Source of the DNA: Strongylocentrotus purpuratus
Lineage: Eukaryota > Echinodermata > Echinoidea > Camarodonta > Strongylocentrotidae
Assembly: GCF_000002235.5 (NCBI RefSeq)
Contig: NW_022145613.1
Span: forward strand, 10,292,429 to 10,356,428
Length of the DNA stretch: 64,000 nt
Direction of reading: 5' to 3'
Shown here one piece after another: positions 25,201 to 38,200 of this stretch (the stretch's first letter is position 1; each line of letters starts with the position of its first letter). The position numbers were made by a program, and so were the translations under genes. The notes below the pieces were generated by a model that made no database searches, had not been told where the DNA came from, and saw only the letters and a program-made list of their open reading frames with translations.

Positions 25201-28200
25201 TTTGATAAGATCCCTTAAATGAAACCTCACCCCGAGAAATAACTTCACCTATTCTGAGAGATTTATTATATTCTTGCCCATTAATCTACAAGCACCAGAG
25301 TGTTTGAGAGAGACATAAAGCAAGAATAACGTACAGTTTCTGAGCACGACACGGGCATCGCCGTTTTCTTGATAACGTGACGTACATCAAGTTAATTTAT
25401 TCAAATGTTTGGATGCTTCCTCTCTAGGTGTGTGTGTGGTGATGAAGCATTGCCTTCACCTGCTATTATCCTTTGTAATACAATCGCCATAACGCAAATT
25501 GCATAAATACGTTGGTACTCTGGGGGAAAGGTTTCTCATAAATGAAATAGATTTGTCAACTGCTATATTTTAGAACTTGCAAATGGTTTAGTTACAATAA
25601 TATTGTTCCCATGTTATATATTTTTCACCAAATATAATTTCTATCTTCTCAGCTATAATTTTTCCTCATAGAAAAGTAAAGGTTTTGTTATTGATTTTAA
25701 AAAAAAATCTTTCTAACTAAAGCTTGGTGCATGGTTCATGTACAACTTCAACTTGTACGTCACAGTCTTTGTATATTTCTTTGTAGATAAACAATGAATA
25801 ATGATCATGATCTTTGTTTCCAATATGGGCGTAATGAAACAATGTATTTTTGATATTTTCGTATAAAGCGGGTAAACGATTGGCAACGGGTGAAAACAAA
25901 GAATTTAATTGTGTTGCCTTCAATTCCAAATACTATGGGGGAATCTTAAATGTAAAGCCTCGGTCACAAATGCCATTACGATCTGCTACGAACGCCGTAC
26001 GAACGAATTTCAGACAATGGAAATTCTGGAAGACAATGGAAAAACAGGGAGATTCGTACGAGAGTATCGTTTGTACGAACAACAACAACAACAGTAACAG
26101 GTTTTAAACTGTTTTATGGCTTCAGATGCAACTAGAAAGTGTAATTTGGATGTATTATGACTTGTACGCAGCTGCGCAAGTATAGCTGCTCATATATATA
26201 AACATACAAACATCATACATCCACAGGATTATGACTGTCGCAATATCACCTCGAACAAAGCATTGCTTGCGAACTGATGTCTGCGATCCTAGTTTGTTCG
26301 ATGGGCTCAGTTTATAGTGTTCAGAGTACAATGTTAAAATAATGTATTGTCTGGTACGCGCTCATTGCAAATTAATTACGGTGGATTCGCACGAAAGTTT
26401 CTGGTCGATTCTATTCCCTCGCGAAATTTCCTGACAATAGAAATTTCAGACAAGGGAGCACATTATGCATGGCTTCATCATTCTGTACAAAGGCCTGCTA
26501 CATCCACACAATATTTATAATTAATGTTGTAGACAAGGCATGTAAAGAGACAACAAGCCATCATCATGTACGTCATACCTTGAAGTGAAAATCTATAAAT
26601 GGGATAATACTAATTTAGAACTCCCCTTAAAAAAAATGGGGCTTGAAAATGTCTTTAAATGGGAAAATAACGATTATTAGTTGTCAAATCGACTTAGGAG
26701 CTATAGAGCCAATAAGTAATAGTCTTGATTTTCAGACTATTGTACCGCATGGTCGTACGTTTTATGCTGCGCAAAGATTCAATCAGTTTAATTTTGGCCA
26801 TTGCGAGAAGTGGGTTGTTGATGTAGACAAATCCTTTAGAGCTCATTTTATGTATGTTATTACCAAAGAAGAAGAAAAAGCCAGTCAGTCTCTCAATATT
26901 GACAATAGTGTCTGACAATGAAGTCTAGCAAGTAAACGGGTTTCCTTGCATAATTTAAATATTAGGACACTGCTAACGTTTAAATTTCACAGATAGGACA
27001 TACATGACATATTCATAATTCCTGCAAAGTTCTACAGAATTTGAGGTTGGCTTCAAAAGGGACATAGTATCTTTAAAGGAAACATCACCCCAAGAAATAA
27101 CTTCACTTATTCTGAGAGATTTATTATATTCTTGCCCATTAATCTACAAGATTCCCCAGCAAAGTGTATGAGAGAGGCATACAACAAGAATAATGTACAG
27201 TTTCTGAGCATGACATGGGCATCGCCATTTTCTTGAAAACGTGACGTACTACGACGGTGAAGTCGTTTATCAAGTAAATTATTCAAATGTATGGATGCTT
27301 CCTTCCCAGAGGTGGGTGTGGTGATGAAGCATTGCATTCACCTGCTATTATCCTTTGTACTACAATTGCCAGAACGCAAATTGCATAAATAAGTTGTACT
27401 CTCCTGGGGTGAACAAATAAAATTTCCACCTTTTCAGCTATGATTTTCCCTCATTGAAAAGTAAAGGTTTTGTTATTGATTTTAAAAATCTTTCCAACTA
27501 TAGCTTGGTGCATGATTCATGTCCAACTTCAACTGGTACGTCACATTTTCAAGAAAATGGCCGCGCCCATGTCATGCTGAAATGCATCACATCATGCCGA
27601 GAATATCTTCATTTATATATCTCTTATTCTCTTGTAAATTTTCGGAAAGAATATTGTACCTCAAAGAGCAGGAATGCTACTCATTTTTCAAAATACCGAC
27701 ACTTTTTTTGTTAAGGTGAGGTTTCCTTTACCCCCACCCCCCCCCCCTCCTTCCTCTTTCATGTTCTATCAACACCTAGGGACAGAAAATGAAATGAATG
27801 GATGAGGGACTTGGGACCGGGTGTGCTTACACATCATTTGCCAATACATGGCTTACGGCCTTCAAAAAGGTTACACTTAAAGGGTAATCCCATATTTGTA
27901 ACAAGATGATTTGTATGAAAGCTGGAAAAAGTAGAGAAACAGAAAGGAGAATTTAAAATGAGAGAGTAGTCACAAACCACTCTCCCGTTTGTCGGGTACA
28001 AAAAATATCACTAATATCTGTTTATCTCTTAAGTTTATTCTCCGTTGGAGCAGTACTTCATATATATATTTTGGGAAGCATATTATTATAGGTCCTCTAG
28101 AAAAGTAAAGATACCCCCCCCCCCGAGATATAATTTTTGAAAAATTGACTTTTTAGTAATCTTGCATGTTGACACAAACGTTATAATTGTCATGTCATTA

Positions 28201-29227
28201 ATTACCTTTGTCCGTGTAGATCTGCAACAACCCCATCGGCTACCTCGTGTTTCTGTCGACCTTCGTCGTCGCGCAAGGCATGACCGTCAACGGCCTCGTC
28301 TACGTGGTCGTCACGTCGCTCGAACGGCGCTACAACTTTCCCAGCGTCCGCAGCGGCTTCATCTCCAGCAGTTTCGACTTCACGGTCATGATCATCATCG
28401 TCTTCGTGACGTATGTCGGAGAGAGGGGTCACAAGCCCATGTGGCTGGGGATAGGAGCTCTTCTGTTCGCCTGCGGGTCGTTCATGTTCGCCGTGCCGCA
28501 GTTTACCACCGGGCCCTACAGGGTGAATGATGGGGTGAGCTAGAGATGATTTTCTTTTTTATTACAAGAAAAGAAAAGAAAAGAAAGAGAGAAAGAAGAA
28601 AGAAGAAGAAACAAAATTTATTTAAGATAAAGATATATGAAAAGAGAGAGAGAGAGAGAAGAAAAATGATATTATTTTTAATAATTTTCATATAAATTTC
28701 ATATAAATCAAACAATCACCAAAGAACATGCTTTTCCTTTCCTGGATATTTTCTTTCAAAGATATAATCTTCATTTTCATATCATCATATATCAATTCAA
28801 TAGTCAAACAAGTACATGTTTGTATCGTAATTTATCCCCATAGAAATAACGAACAAAAATTCAAGAAATTATCCACTTATATTAAAATAATACGCTACTG
28901 TCACGTGTTGATATACATTTTTTAAATACCAATAACTCACATTTATCACAAGTCTTTATGTATAAATTTCACGATTTAATATCCCATAGCAAGTTCATTC
29001 GGAAGAATGCAACGCTTTCAACCGAACTGAAGACAACCCGGACTCTACCGATACCATGGGTCTGAGCAACTACTACTGGGTCTTTATCGGGGCTCAGGTC
29101 CTGCATGGTCTGGGGGCGTCACCCATCTACACCCTGGGAATAACGTACATCGATGAAAATGTAGCTCCTGCATCTGCAGGCATTTATTTAGGTGAGATTT
29201 GAGTTGATGATAAGGAGAGGTGGGGGG

Positions 29228-29258
<31 letters not shown>

Positions 29259-32200
29259 GGTGGTGGTGGTAATGATGATGATGATGGTGGTGGTGATGGT
29301 GGTGGTGGTGGTGATGATGATGATGTGATGATGATGGTGGTGGTGGTGGTGGTGGTGGTGATGATGATGATGATGATGATAGTGGTGGTGGTGGTGATGA
29401 TGATGATGATGATGATGATGGAGATGATGAAGAAGAAAACATGTCACCAATCACAAGGGAGGGAGAATAGCAATGTGTGTTTAATTTAACTTTTTATTGC
29501 TAGAATTCATTTTATTTGTATTTAATGAAGAATTAAACCAACTGGTCTTTTTACAAATCGACAGTTAGAATCTCAACAATTGGGTAATGATAGAGTATGA
29601 GAATCTTTATAAAATATTTATTTCAATTTGAACGCAAAACGGTTCTAATTTATCGTTTTGTTTTCCAGGTGTGTTTAAAGCGTTTGCTATATTAGGTCCA
29701 GCCTTGGGATATCTTTTAGGAGGCGTGTTTCTAGGAATGTACATAGACCCTCTTATCAGCAAGGATGAGTAAGTATAAATAGTTACGGTCCTGAACTTTA
29801 TTTCTTTAATTGTTTGTATTATTTAAAAGCTACTTAGCTAGCGCTTGAGTCGAGATTACTGATATCAGAAGTTCAATGAACTGTTCAATAAACTGTATCT
29901 GGAAAGAAAACAAAAAAGAAACACAAAAGATTAAAACAAAAATAAAAATAGTCTTATATTTCTTATATCAGTTTTAGCGGTGTTACAGGAAAGTGTGTTA
30001 AACCCTAGTTGGAGGACAGGATTTCATTTTTTTTCTTCAAATTAGCAACAATCATATTCTTCTTTTAAGGCTTCATTGTTCTAAGTTAATACGATCGCAA
30101 CTTTTTGTCAATAAACAATTTTTAATTTCAATACCCTGTTTTATGTCTACTTGAAAGTGTTTTTGTATCACGTATTACGTCATTATAATGTTTGTACATT
30201 TCAATAGAAGGCGCGCAAGGCTATAGAAATAAGGTTGATTTCCAAAGTAGTTGCTATCCTGTGTAATGAAACGTCTCTGAAACCAATGTGTACACACTTT
30301 GCCGAATGGTTAAAACTTGCAATTTTTTACCGAAAACAATTTGTTTTCCTTTTTGTTTTTCTTCAAACGTTGCAACATGCTGCCAAGTTAAAGACTTATT
30401 TACCTTTTTAAGTTCCTTGCTCAAACGTCAATTGCAACGAAAATGGACACAGTTTGTGCATACATTTTTTACTCTTTCTGTTCGTGCATCTGATTTTTAG
30501 GTCTCTTGATTAAAGATAAACTTGAGTTCTGGTAAAAAAAAAGAAAATGAATTCTCACAGAATCAAACAAAACTTACACTGAATGTTCAAGATTACAAAT
30601 AAATGTCATGTGCCAAACAATTTTGGAAGAAAATGTATACTGGCTGAGTAATGAGCATAGAAAGATAAGGAAATCAAGGTAAGCTAGCCCCGACACCATT
30701 TGTGTAGTCCCATATACATCTTTCTGTGTACAGTGCTTGTTATTTTACCAAGACTGGGCCAAATTTATTATGATTTTGATGATTCCAGAACCTTGTAGTG
30801 CACACCAATACTTTTACATGCTATACATGATCAACTTTTTCTGATCCATTCCACACCTTTTCTTTCACAATGCAATTGCATTACCAGAACTCACCTTTAT
30901 CTGGTTTGGAAACAAAGTTTGATGCTCTTCGCACTTTAGAAGTTTGTGTTTTTAAGTAAGGTCATGACCCAGTTTACACATTGACCTTGGCTCCGGACCA
31001 ACACATCCCGTTTCGATTGCCAACTTCAGATCCGCTTTTAGTCCAACGAGGAAATAACTTTGAAAGATGTTTTCTTTTGTTGCATCAATTATAAACATTG
31101 TACGGCCTTGAAAAGTACCTGGGGTGTTGCTTTAGACCATTATTATGACAAAAACTGATGGCAAAAGCGACAGTTTCCATTTCAGAGATGATATTGGTTG
31201 GTTAGCTATTTCAACAGTGCAAACTAAAGGACTGTGATTTTGTTAAATTTGAGGAGGGGAGGGGTGTAGTTTGACTACCTGTTGATGATCAAAACTCAAG
31301 TAGGCAAATTCAAGACTTGTATAGGCAAAAATATAGTCAAACATTTTAGACCATTGTAAATATCATGTAGATATATATACTTTCAAATTCTGATGACTTT
31401 TGTTGTTGTTCGGGTTGGCCCCGACACATCCTTTCCCCGTTATAAATATCTTGGCGATGGACCTGCCATCGTAGTATACCATTACCATCTTATCATTTCC
31501 ATGACCAAAGATTGTACAAAAACAAAATAAAACAAGAATAAAGAAAACAAACAAACGAAACACACACTCAAGTTTGTTGCTTGAATATCCTATTTGTATA
31601 ATTGTATCATACTGGCAAGGTGTTCGCCTTGACACGATACTACAAGGCTTTCGGTCAAAAGCACAGTCACGATTTATCATTCAAATGATAATAATAGCCT
31701 TGTTTTCGCTACTATAGGAAACCAGCGTTAATTGCGTCATGTGTGTGTATCATTTTCATTGAATTCTTACATATGAGTTAATTGCTCGTTTGTTTATAGA
31801 TTTTTCATCAAGATGGCCTTCCTTTGCTCATGTTATTATGTATATCGTGAACAGACGGAAATTCTCCTTTAATGGATTGGAGGGTATATATGAGAGTTGA
31901 ATACGAAGTTATTCTGGCGATTACATTGTGAAATAAATACTGTCTGGAAACGATTGGGAAAGGTTACATGAAAATCGATATTTAATGGGAGGTTTTTAAA
32001 TGATCCAAATGATGAGAAAAAGACTCGGACGGTCGAGCAGAAAATCGTATCCAGTGCATACACAAAAGGATGTATCGAATCATTACACACATACACACAC
32101 ACACACACGCATGTGGCATGAAAGTTTGGTCCCACGTTTTCAGCTATTTCTCGTCATGTGAGGGCATATGAAGAGCAATCCATTTCACTTGAATGACATT

Positions 32201-35200
32201 TCTATTTGATATTCTTCAACTTAGGATTAAAGAGAATTTAAAAAAGATACATGTATATACGGTGCGTCCCAGAAAAAACGAAATTGAGAATTATGTTTTA
32301 TCATAACTTAATCATAACTTAATCACATCTATAATAAATGACACATATTTGTTAAGCTTAGATCCTCTTCTTTCATTTGATGCAGTGTTATGATGCATAT
32401 TTCACGCATGAGTGATTAAACACAATCTGAAGAAAGGGTATGTCATTTATTAATTATAACTGTGATTAAGTTAGGATAAAACATCGATCATTTTCGGTTT
32501 CGTTTTTCTTGGGACGCACTGTATATTCATCTTTATCAAAACTCAACTATTCTTCAAAGTGTATTTTGTGTTTCGTCGGGCTAACAGAGTTAATGCCTAA
32601 GTCATTACAATTTTTTGCTGAAGGTTTTTTTAAACCTAAATCAGTTCTTGTTAAGGAGAGCCGCCTAATATTGGAGACTTCGGTCATTTTTTCAATTTTA
32701 AACTTTGTTTATTTATCAAAATATTAATTGTCTAAATCAAGTATAGCTTAAACAACAGAATTTTCTTTATTGTTATTTAAAAGTAGTAAAGTTTATGCTA
32801 TCGTAACGATTCATAGTTTTGCATTGCTACCTTCGTGATGATCGGTTAAGCTCTCTGACTCTGTATCCCATTAATACATGAAGTTCTAGATTCCATCCGG
32901 CTATGGAAACTTGTCTTGCATGTTTTCTATTTGTGTGCGATATCCATTTCTCCCTGGATTTCATTGTAATCTTTATCTGGGTGACATTTTGTGAGGTTTC
33001 TATTGCTGTCAGGAAAAAAATAGATAGCAAATAAACGAGAAAAAAGGGAACTTTTATAAATTAAAAAACAAAACAACAACAACATGAAAGCGTATTTCAA
33101 TATTTTTTAATAAAGCTATCTACCTATCAAATATCGCAAAAGCGATTATCTCACTTTTCTTCCATGGTGAAGTCATATCAGTGCTATTGATACTTGACGT
33201 GCCTGGCCGAAATAGCTTCGAGGATAAATGGATCTAAACTATAGTTCCAGCCGCGCAGAACAAAAAACAGAACAAAAAACAGGGTCGAGGCTATATTTAA
33301 TGATTTGTAGCACGCGATGTTGAACAATATTTCCTGTGACAAATGAAAATCGTATAATATTACACGAAATGGCAAATAATACAACAACAATTGTGATTAT
33401 TGTAACTAGATCTTGTTTGTCCTTAAATGTAAAGACATATATCATTGGTAGTGACAATTCATGCAACAGGGACCCGTTTCACAAACTTTAAGCCTTTTTT
33501 TTCAATGACAAATGACAAACATCTGCTGACATCAAATCAAAAACAAGGATTTCACTAGCTTTTAACATAAAGCTGTCTTTTTTTTTTTTTTTTTTTTTTT
33601 TACTGATGACAAGTTTGATGAAATGGTGTCCTAGTCTGAAATACTTTTCTCGTTTTTGCGATTTTAGAATTATTTTCCATTTCAAGTTATTAGATATATC
33701 ATAATGGTCTTAAAAAACGATGGTGTTGTCATGTCTACTTTATTTGAACCTATAGCCACCATATTACCATGCATTTCCAATGATGTTTTCTATCTATTTA
33801 TTTTCCTCTTATTTCTCTAGACTTGACATCACACCACGGAGTCCAGTATGGGTGGGTGCGTGGTGGATGGGATTCCTTGTCACAGGTACACTGGCTCTTA
33901 TAGTAGCATTTCCATTGTGTGGATTCACGCGGTCATTACCAGGTAAACAAAAATCTCCACATTTGTTAATATTTCCTCTTTTGTGATGGTGCTTAAAGCT
34001 GTATACATCATTTCCCGAAAGCTTTATTCCAAATACTGATTTTATTCACATGAAAAGCATGTTAGCCTTTCCATTGTGTGGATTCACGCGGTCATTACCA
34101 GGTAAACAAAAATCTCCACATTTGTTAATATTTCCTCTTTTGTGATGGTGCTTAAAGCTGTATACATCATTTCCCGAAAGCTTTATTCCAAATACTGATT
34201 TTATTCACATGAAAAGCATGTTAGCCTTTCCATTGTGTGGATTCACGCGGCCACTACCAGGTAAAAATCTCCATATTTGAATATCCTCTTTTGTGATGGT
34301 GCTTATAAAAGCGGTTTACATAATTTTCAGGAAGCTTTATGTTAAATACTGATTTTATTCGCATGAAAAGCATGTTCTTGTTGAACTCTGTAAACAACAA
34401 CAGAAAGGAAGTATTACGTGAAAGATCTACAAAGCTAATTTTATGAATATTTGTTTCACACTAGGAAAGAATTAAAATTATAAAAAGTGATCAGGTTTTT
34501 AGTACAAAAACACAAGTTATAATATAGGAGGATTAAATTTTTGTTGACCTGCTGTTTTGTTAAGTATTACTGAGGGATATATCCTTGATGTAGGTGGAAA
34601 TCCTTATCCCTTTCATTGCAGGGATGCCAGTTTTCAGGCAAAAGCCCGAATTCAGGCCCTGGCAAATTATTTTCAAACCATAGTTTAGGCTTTTTTGTGT
34701 ACAAAATAGCTCATTCTAGGTGATTTTCAGGGCCTCTGATCAATTCTAACTAGCATCCCTATCATTGATGACCCTGCTTTCAACCTGTTCTGTTTTATCG
34801 TTGTTTCTTAGGAGCAAAGAAGGTCCGTGAGCAGCGTCGAAACGAGGCGCACAACGGCCACCAGTTCGAGGTCCGGGCAGGCTTCAGCGAGAGCCTGATG
34901 GACTTCCCTCGGGCGACCTGGATGCTTATACGAAACCCCGCCTTCATGTGCGTCAGTATGATCACCGTGACGGAGACCTTCAGCCTCGCCTCCATCGCCG
35001 TGTTCGGACCCAAGTACCTCGAGTCGCAGTTCAACATGACGTCGGGCTCTGCCGCTATAACAGCAGGTATGTACGTCAGTGAGCCTCAGCTCGCAGAGAC
35101 TGTGTCGAATTTATCGGAATAGATGCGACTCCGACTCCGAACAAGTTTGAAGCACACCTAACAGCTCAAAATACATATGCGATCAATCTTCGAAGTTTGG

Positions 35201-38200
35201 TCTTGAAATGATATGAGAACGGCCACTTTACGACCGGACTTCAATGAAACTTTGTGAATATGACAAACATTGTAAATAATCCTAGTCGATTCCGTTTAAG
35301 CTCATTTATAATGATAGGACTATGAATAAACTGTGACGGAATACGATGCGACTACGAACAAAGAGCCCACCTAAAACTATCGGACTATAGCGACTTTTTA
35401 CAGACAACGATGCGACTGCGACCAAATGTTAAGCTGACTTATAATGATCGGACTTTGACGACCTTTGACGGACCATGATGCGACTCCGACTTAAGTTTAA
35501 GCCCACTTATAATGATCGGACTTTGACGACCTTTGACGGACCATGATGCGACTCCGACTTAAGTTTAAGCCCACTTATAATGATCGGACTTTGACGACCT
35601 TTGACGGACCATGATGCGACTCCGACTTAAGTTTAAGCCCACTTATAATGATCGGACTTTGACGACCTTTGACGGACCATGATGCGACTCCGACTTAAGT
35701 TTAAGCCCACTTATAATGATCGGACTTTGACGACCTTTGACGGACCATGATGCGACTCCGACTTAAGTTTAAGCCCATTTATAATGATCGGACTTTGACG
35801 ACCTTTGACGGACCATGGTGCGACTCCGACTTAAGTTTAAGCCCACTTATAACGATCGGACTTTGACAACCTTTGACAGACTATGATGCGACTCTGACTA
35901 ACGTTTAAGCTCATTATAACGATCGGACTATGACGATCTTTGTCAGAATACAACGCGACTCTCACCAAAATTGAAGCCCATGTATAACGATCAAACTATG
36001 ATGAACGTTATTAAAATGCAACGCAACTCCGACCATAGTTTACGCCCACCTCATTACGATCTAAGTATATTGCATGCTCAAGTTATTTAGACCATGCACC
36101 ACTCTCAAAAGAACAAAATAATTCAAATACACATCAATGTATCCATTGGAAGTTATTTGTTCTTATTCATAATTTGTTCAATCTTTATCCAGGCCTGCTG
36201 GTTGGCGGCTAAAGATTCAAACTTTCGATCTCAAGTATAATATTTTAGACCACCCTCTTCCTAACAAAATGAATATGTAAATGGGTGAAACAATTGTGAT
36301 ATTTCATAAACTATTTATTTATTATCATGTCCTCTTTCACCTTTGTTAATTTTCATTCAGGTTTGCTGGTCACGCCGTCCAGTGTGTTAGGTGCTTTGGT
36401 CGGAGGCTACATGGTCAAACGTTTCGATCTCAAGTTTCGTGGGATGATGAAGTTCGTACTGGTCAGTCTCTGTGCGTCTTTCCTTCTAACATTCACGTTC
36501 ATGATCAGCTGCCCAAACGCATCCTTCGCCGGAGTTACGGTCGACTACGGGAATGGGTAAGAGAAAGGATATTTTTGCTTCCCCTTTTTTGTCCAAAGAA
36601 AATTTTTGTTCAATCATTCTTGAGCAAGAACAAAAAATAGATTTGAACAAAGTACATGTTGTGACATATCGGTAAAACAAACATTGTTATATTTGCTGCA
36701 CATGTCTCCATTTATCAAGTAATACAACAAATTTATTGCGTTTGATAGAACCCGCTCAACTTCATAACAACGTTTAAACATCTTCTTAAAAGAAATGAAA
36801 GACGTTCCCTTTTGTATTTCGCAGAGAATATATAGTGTTTTGCTTATAAAATAACAAAAATAAAGATAGGTTGCCAAACCAAACAAAAAACATTTTTTAT
36901 TCAAATGTTAGCTTGAATTTTGTTCAACTTACAAAAGATAGAATTCTCACGAAACTAATTAAGATTGACACTGGATGTTCGCAAACCATTAAATGCATAT
37001 GTCTAACAAATTGTTAGTAGAGTAGTGACAAATGAGCAAGAGAGATGAAAATTTGACCTGTTCCTTTACCCGAGTTACGGTCGACTACGGGAATGGGTAA
37101 GAGAAAGGATATCTTGTTCAAATGTTATCTTGAATTTCGTTCAAATTACAAAAGATGGAATTCTCACAAAACTCATGTAGGAATAAATGTTGTGGAGAAA
37201 CTAAATGAATATTCTTACCGTTAATAATAATCTTCAGCGTTGATATCTCGAGTGTAGAAAGAAACTGGAAGGCGAATCATGAAGAGGAAGAATAGTGCGA
37301 TATAGCGGAGTGATGAATCAGCACGTGGAGCGCGACTAGCTAGCTAGCGAAACACGAATATGATGAAGGCACACAACCTTACAGTTCACACTTCCCGAAA
37401 TTAAATAGAAGACAAATCTAATTGCGATTCAGTCCTCAAATAAAATGATGATGATGAAACTCGCTAATTAACGTGAAAACTAATGAGAAAACGCTTGTTG
37501 AATAATCCGAAAACGTCCTATAAAAAACACGTCCGATTGATGAAACTGAAAACAAGAGAAGTGAGTAAAATCCGTGTGTGGAGACTTTTCCAAGTGCGCT
37601 AAAAGTGTGATGATTGGCTTATTAAAACAATAAGGTGCGGTCCGATTGGAGTAACTAAAATAACACTCTTGTTGCTGGGTGGTTCCATGGATGAAATAAA
37701 CTCAGAGAATGTGTAGAATGTGCAGCTGTAAATTGTTATTGTTATTGAAGCTGGCTGAACGGAAAGTACTAACAAAAGGAATGTTTAAAATGCTGGCTAT
37801 TTACAATGTTGATAAACATTTGTGACCTTTGTAAAGTTCAAGTCACTACACTCATTTAGGGATTTTATCTAGTGAGACGACAGAAAAAGTTAAAAGTATA
37901 TATCATTGTGAAGGGTAGTACATAAGGAATAATATAAGCAGCAGTACAAAACAAATGGAAAAGTTTAATTTGGCAACATAAGGAAATACATAAGAAAATA
38001 TTCTATTGAGCCTACTTCTAAAAACAAAGAAATACAAAAGGCAAATTTCACGCATTCAAATATCCAGTATGAAGATTGAGGCAACGCAATTTACCTGTGC
38101 AATTCTGAGGAATTGAGTCTATATAGACTAGCCCTAGAGAGGGCAGCATGCCATAAATGGAAAGCTTAGTCCTTGCTCTTTCCTTTGATACCAAAACCAT

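Noticed and set aside
26649-26915. Plus-strand open frame of about 89 codons between blocks A' and B'
   Set aside because: No family resemblance; it lies in intronic repeat-rich DNA, and the sister copy does not preserve it.
28162-28530. Alternative 122-codon frame overlapping exon 2
   Set aside because: Arg/His-rich shadow of the GC-rich exon in another frame; the OATP frame is clearly the coding one.
29184-29489. Open frames of 88-89 codons on both strands
   Set aside because: They consist of His, Ser, Pro, Asp, Gly, Met or Val runs produced by the (GAT/GGT)n microsatellite.
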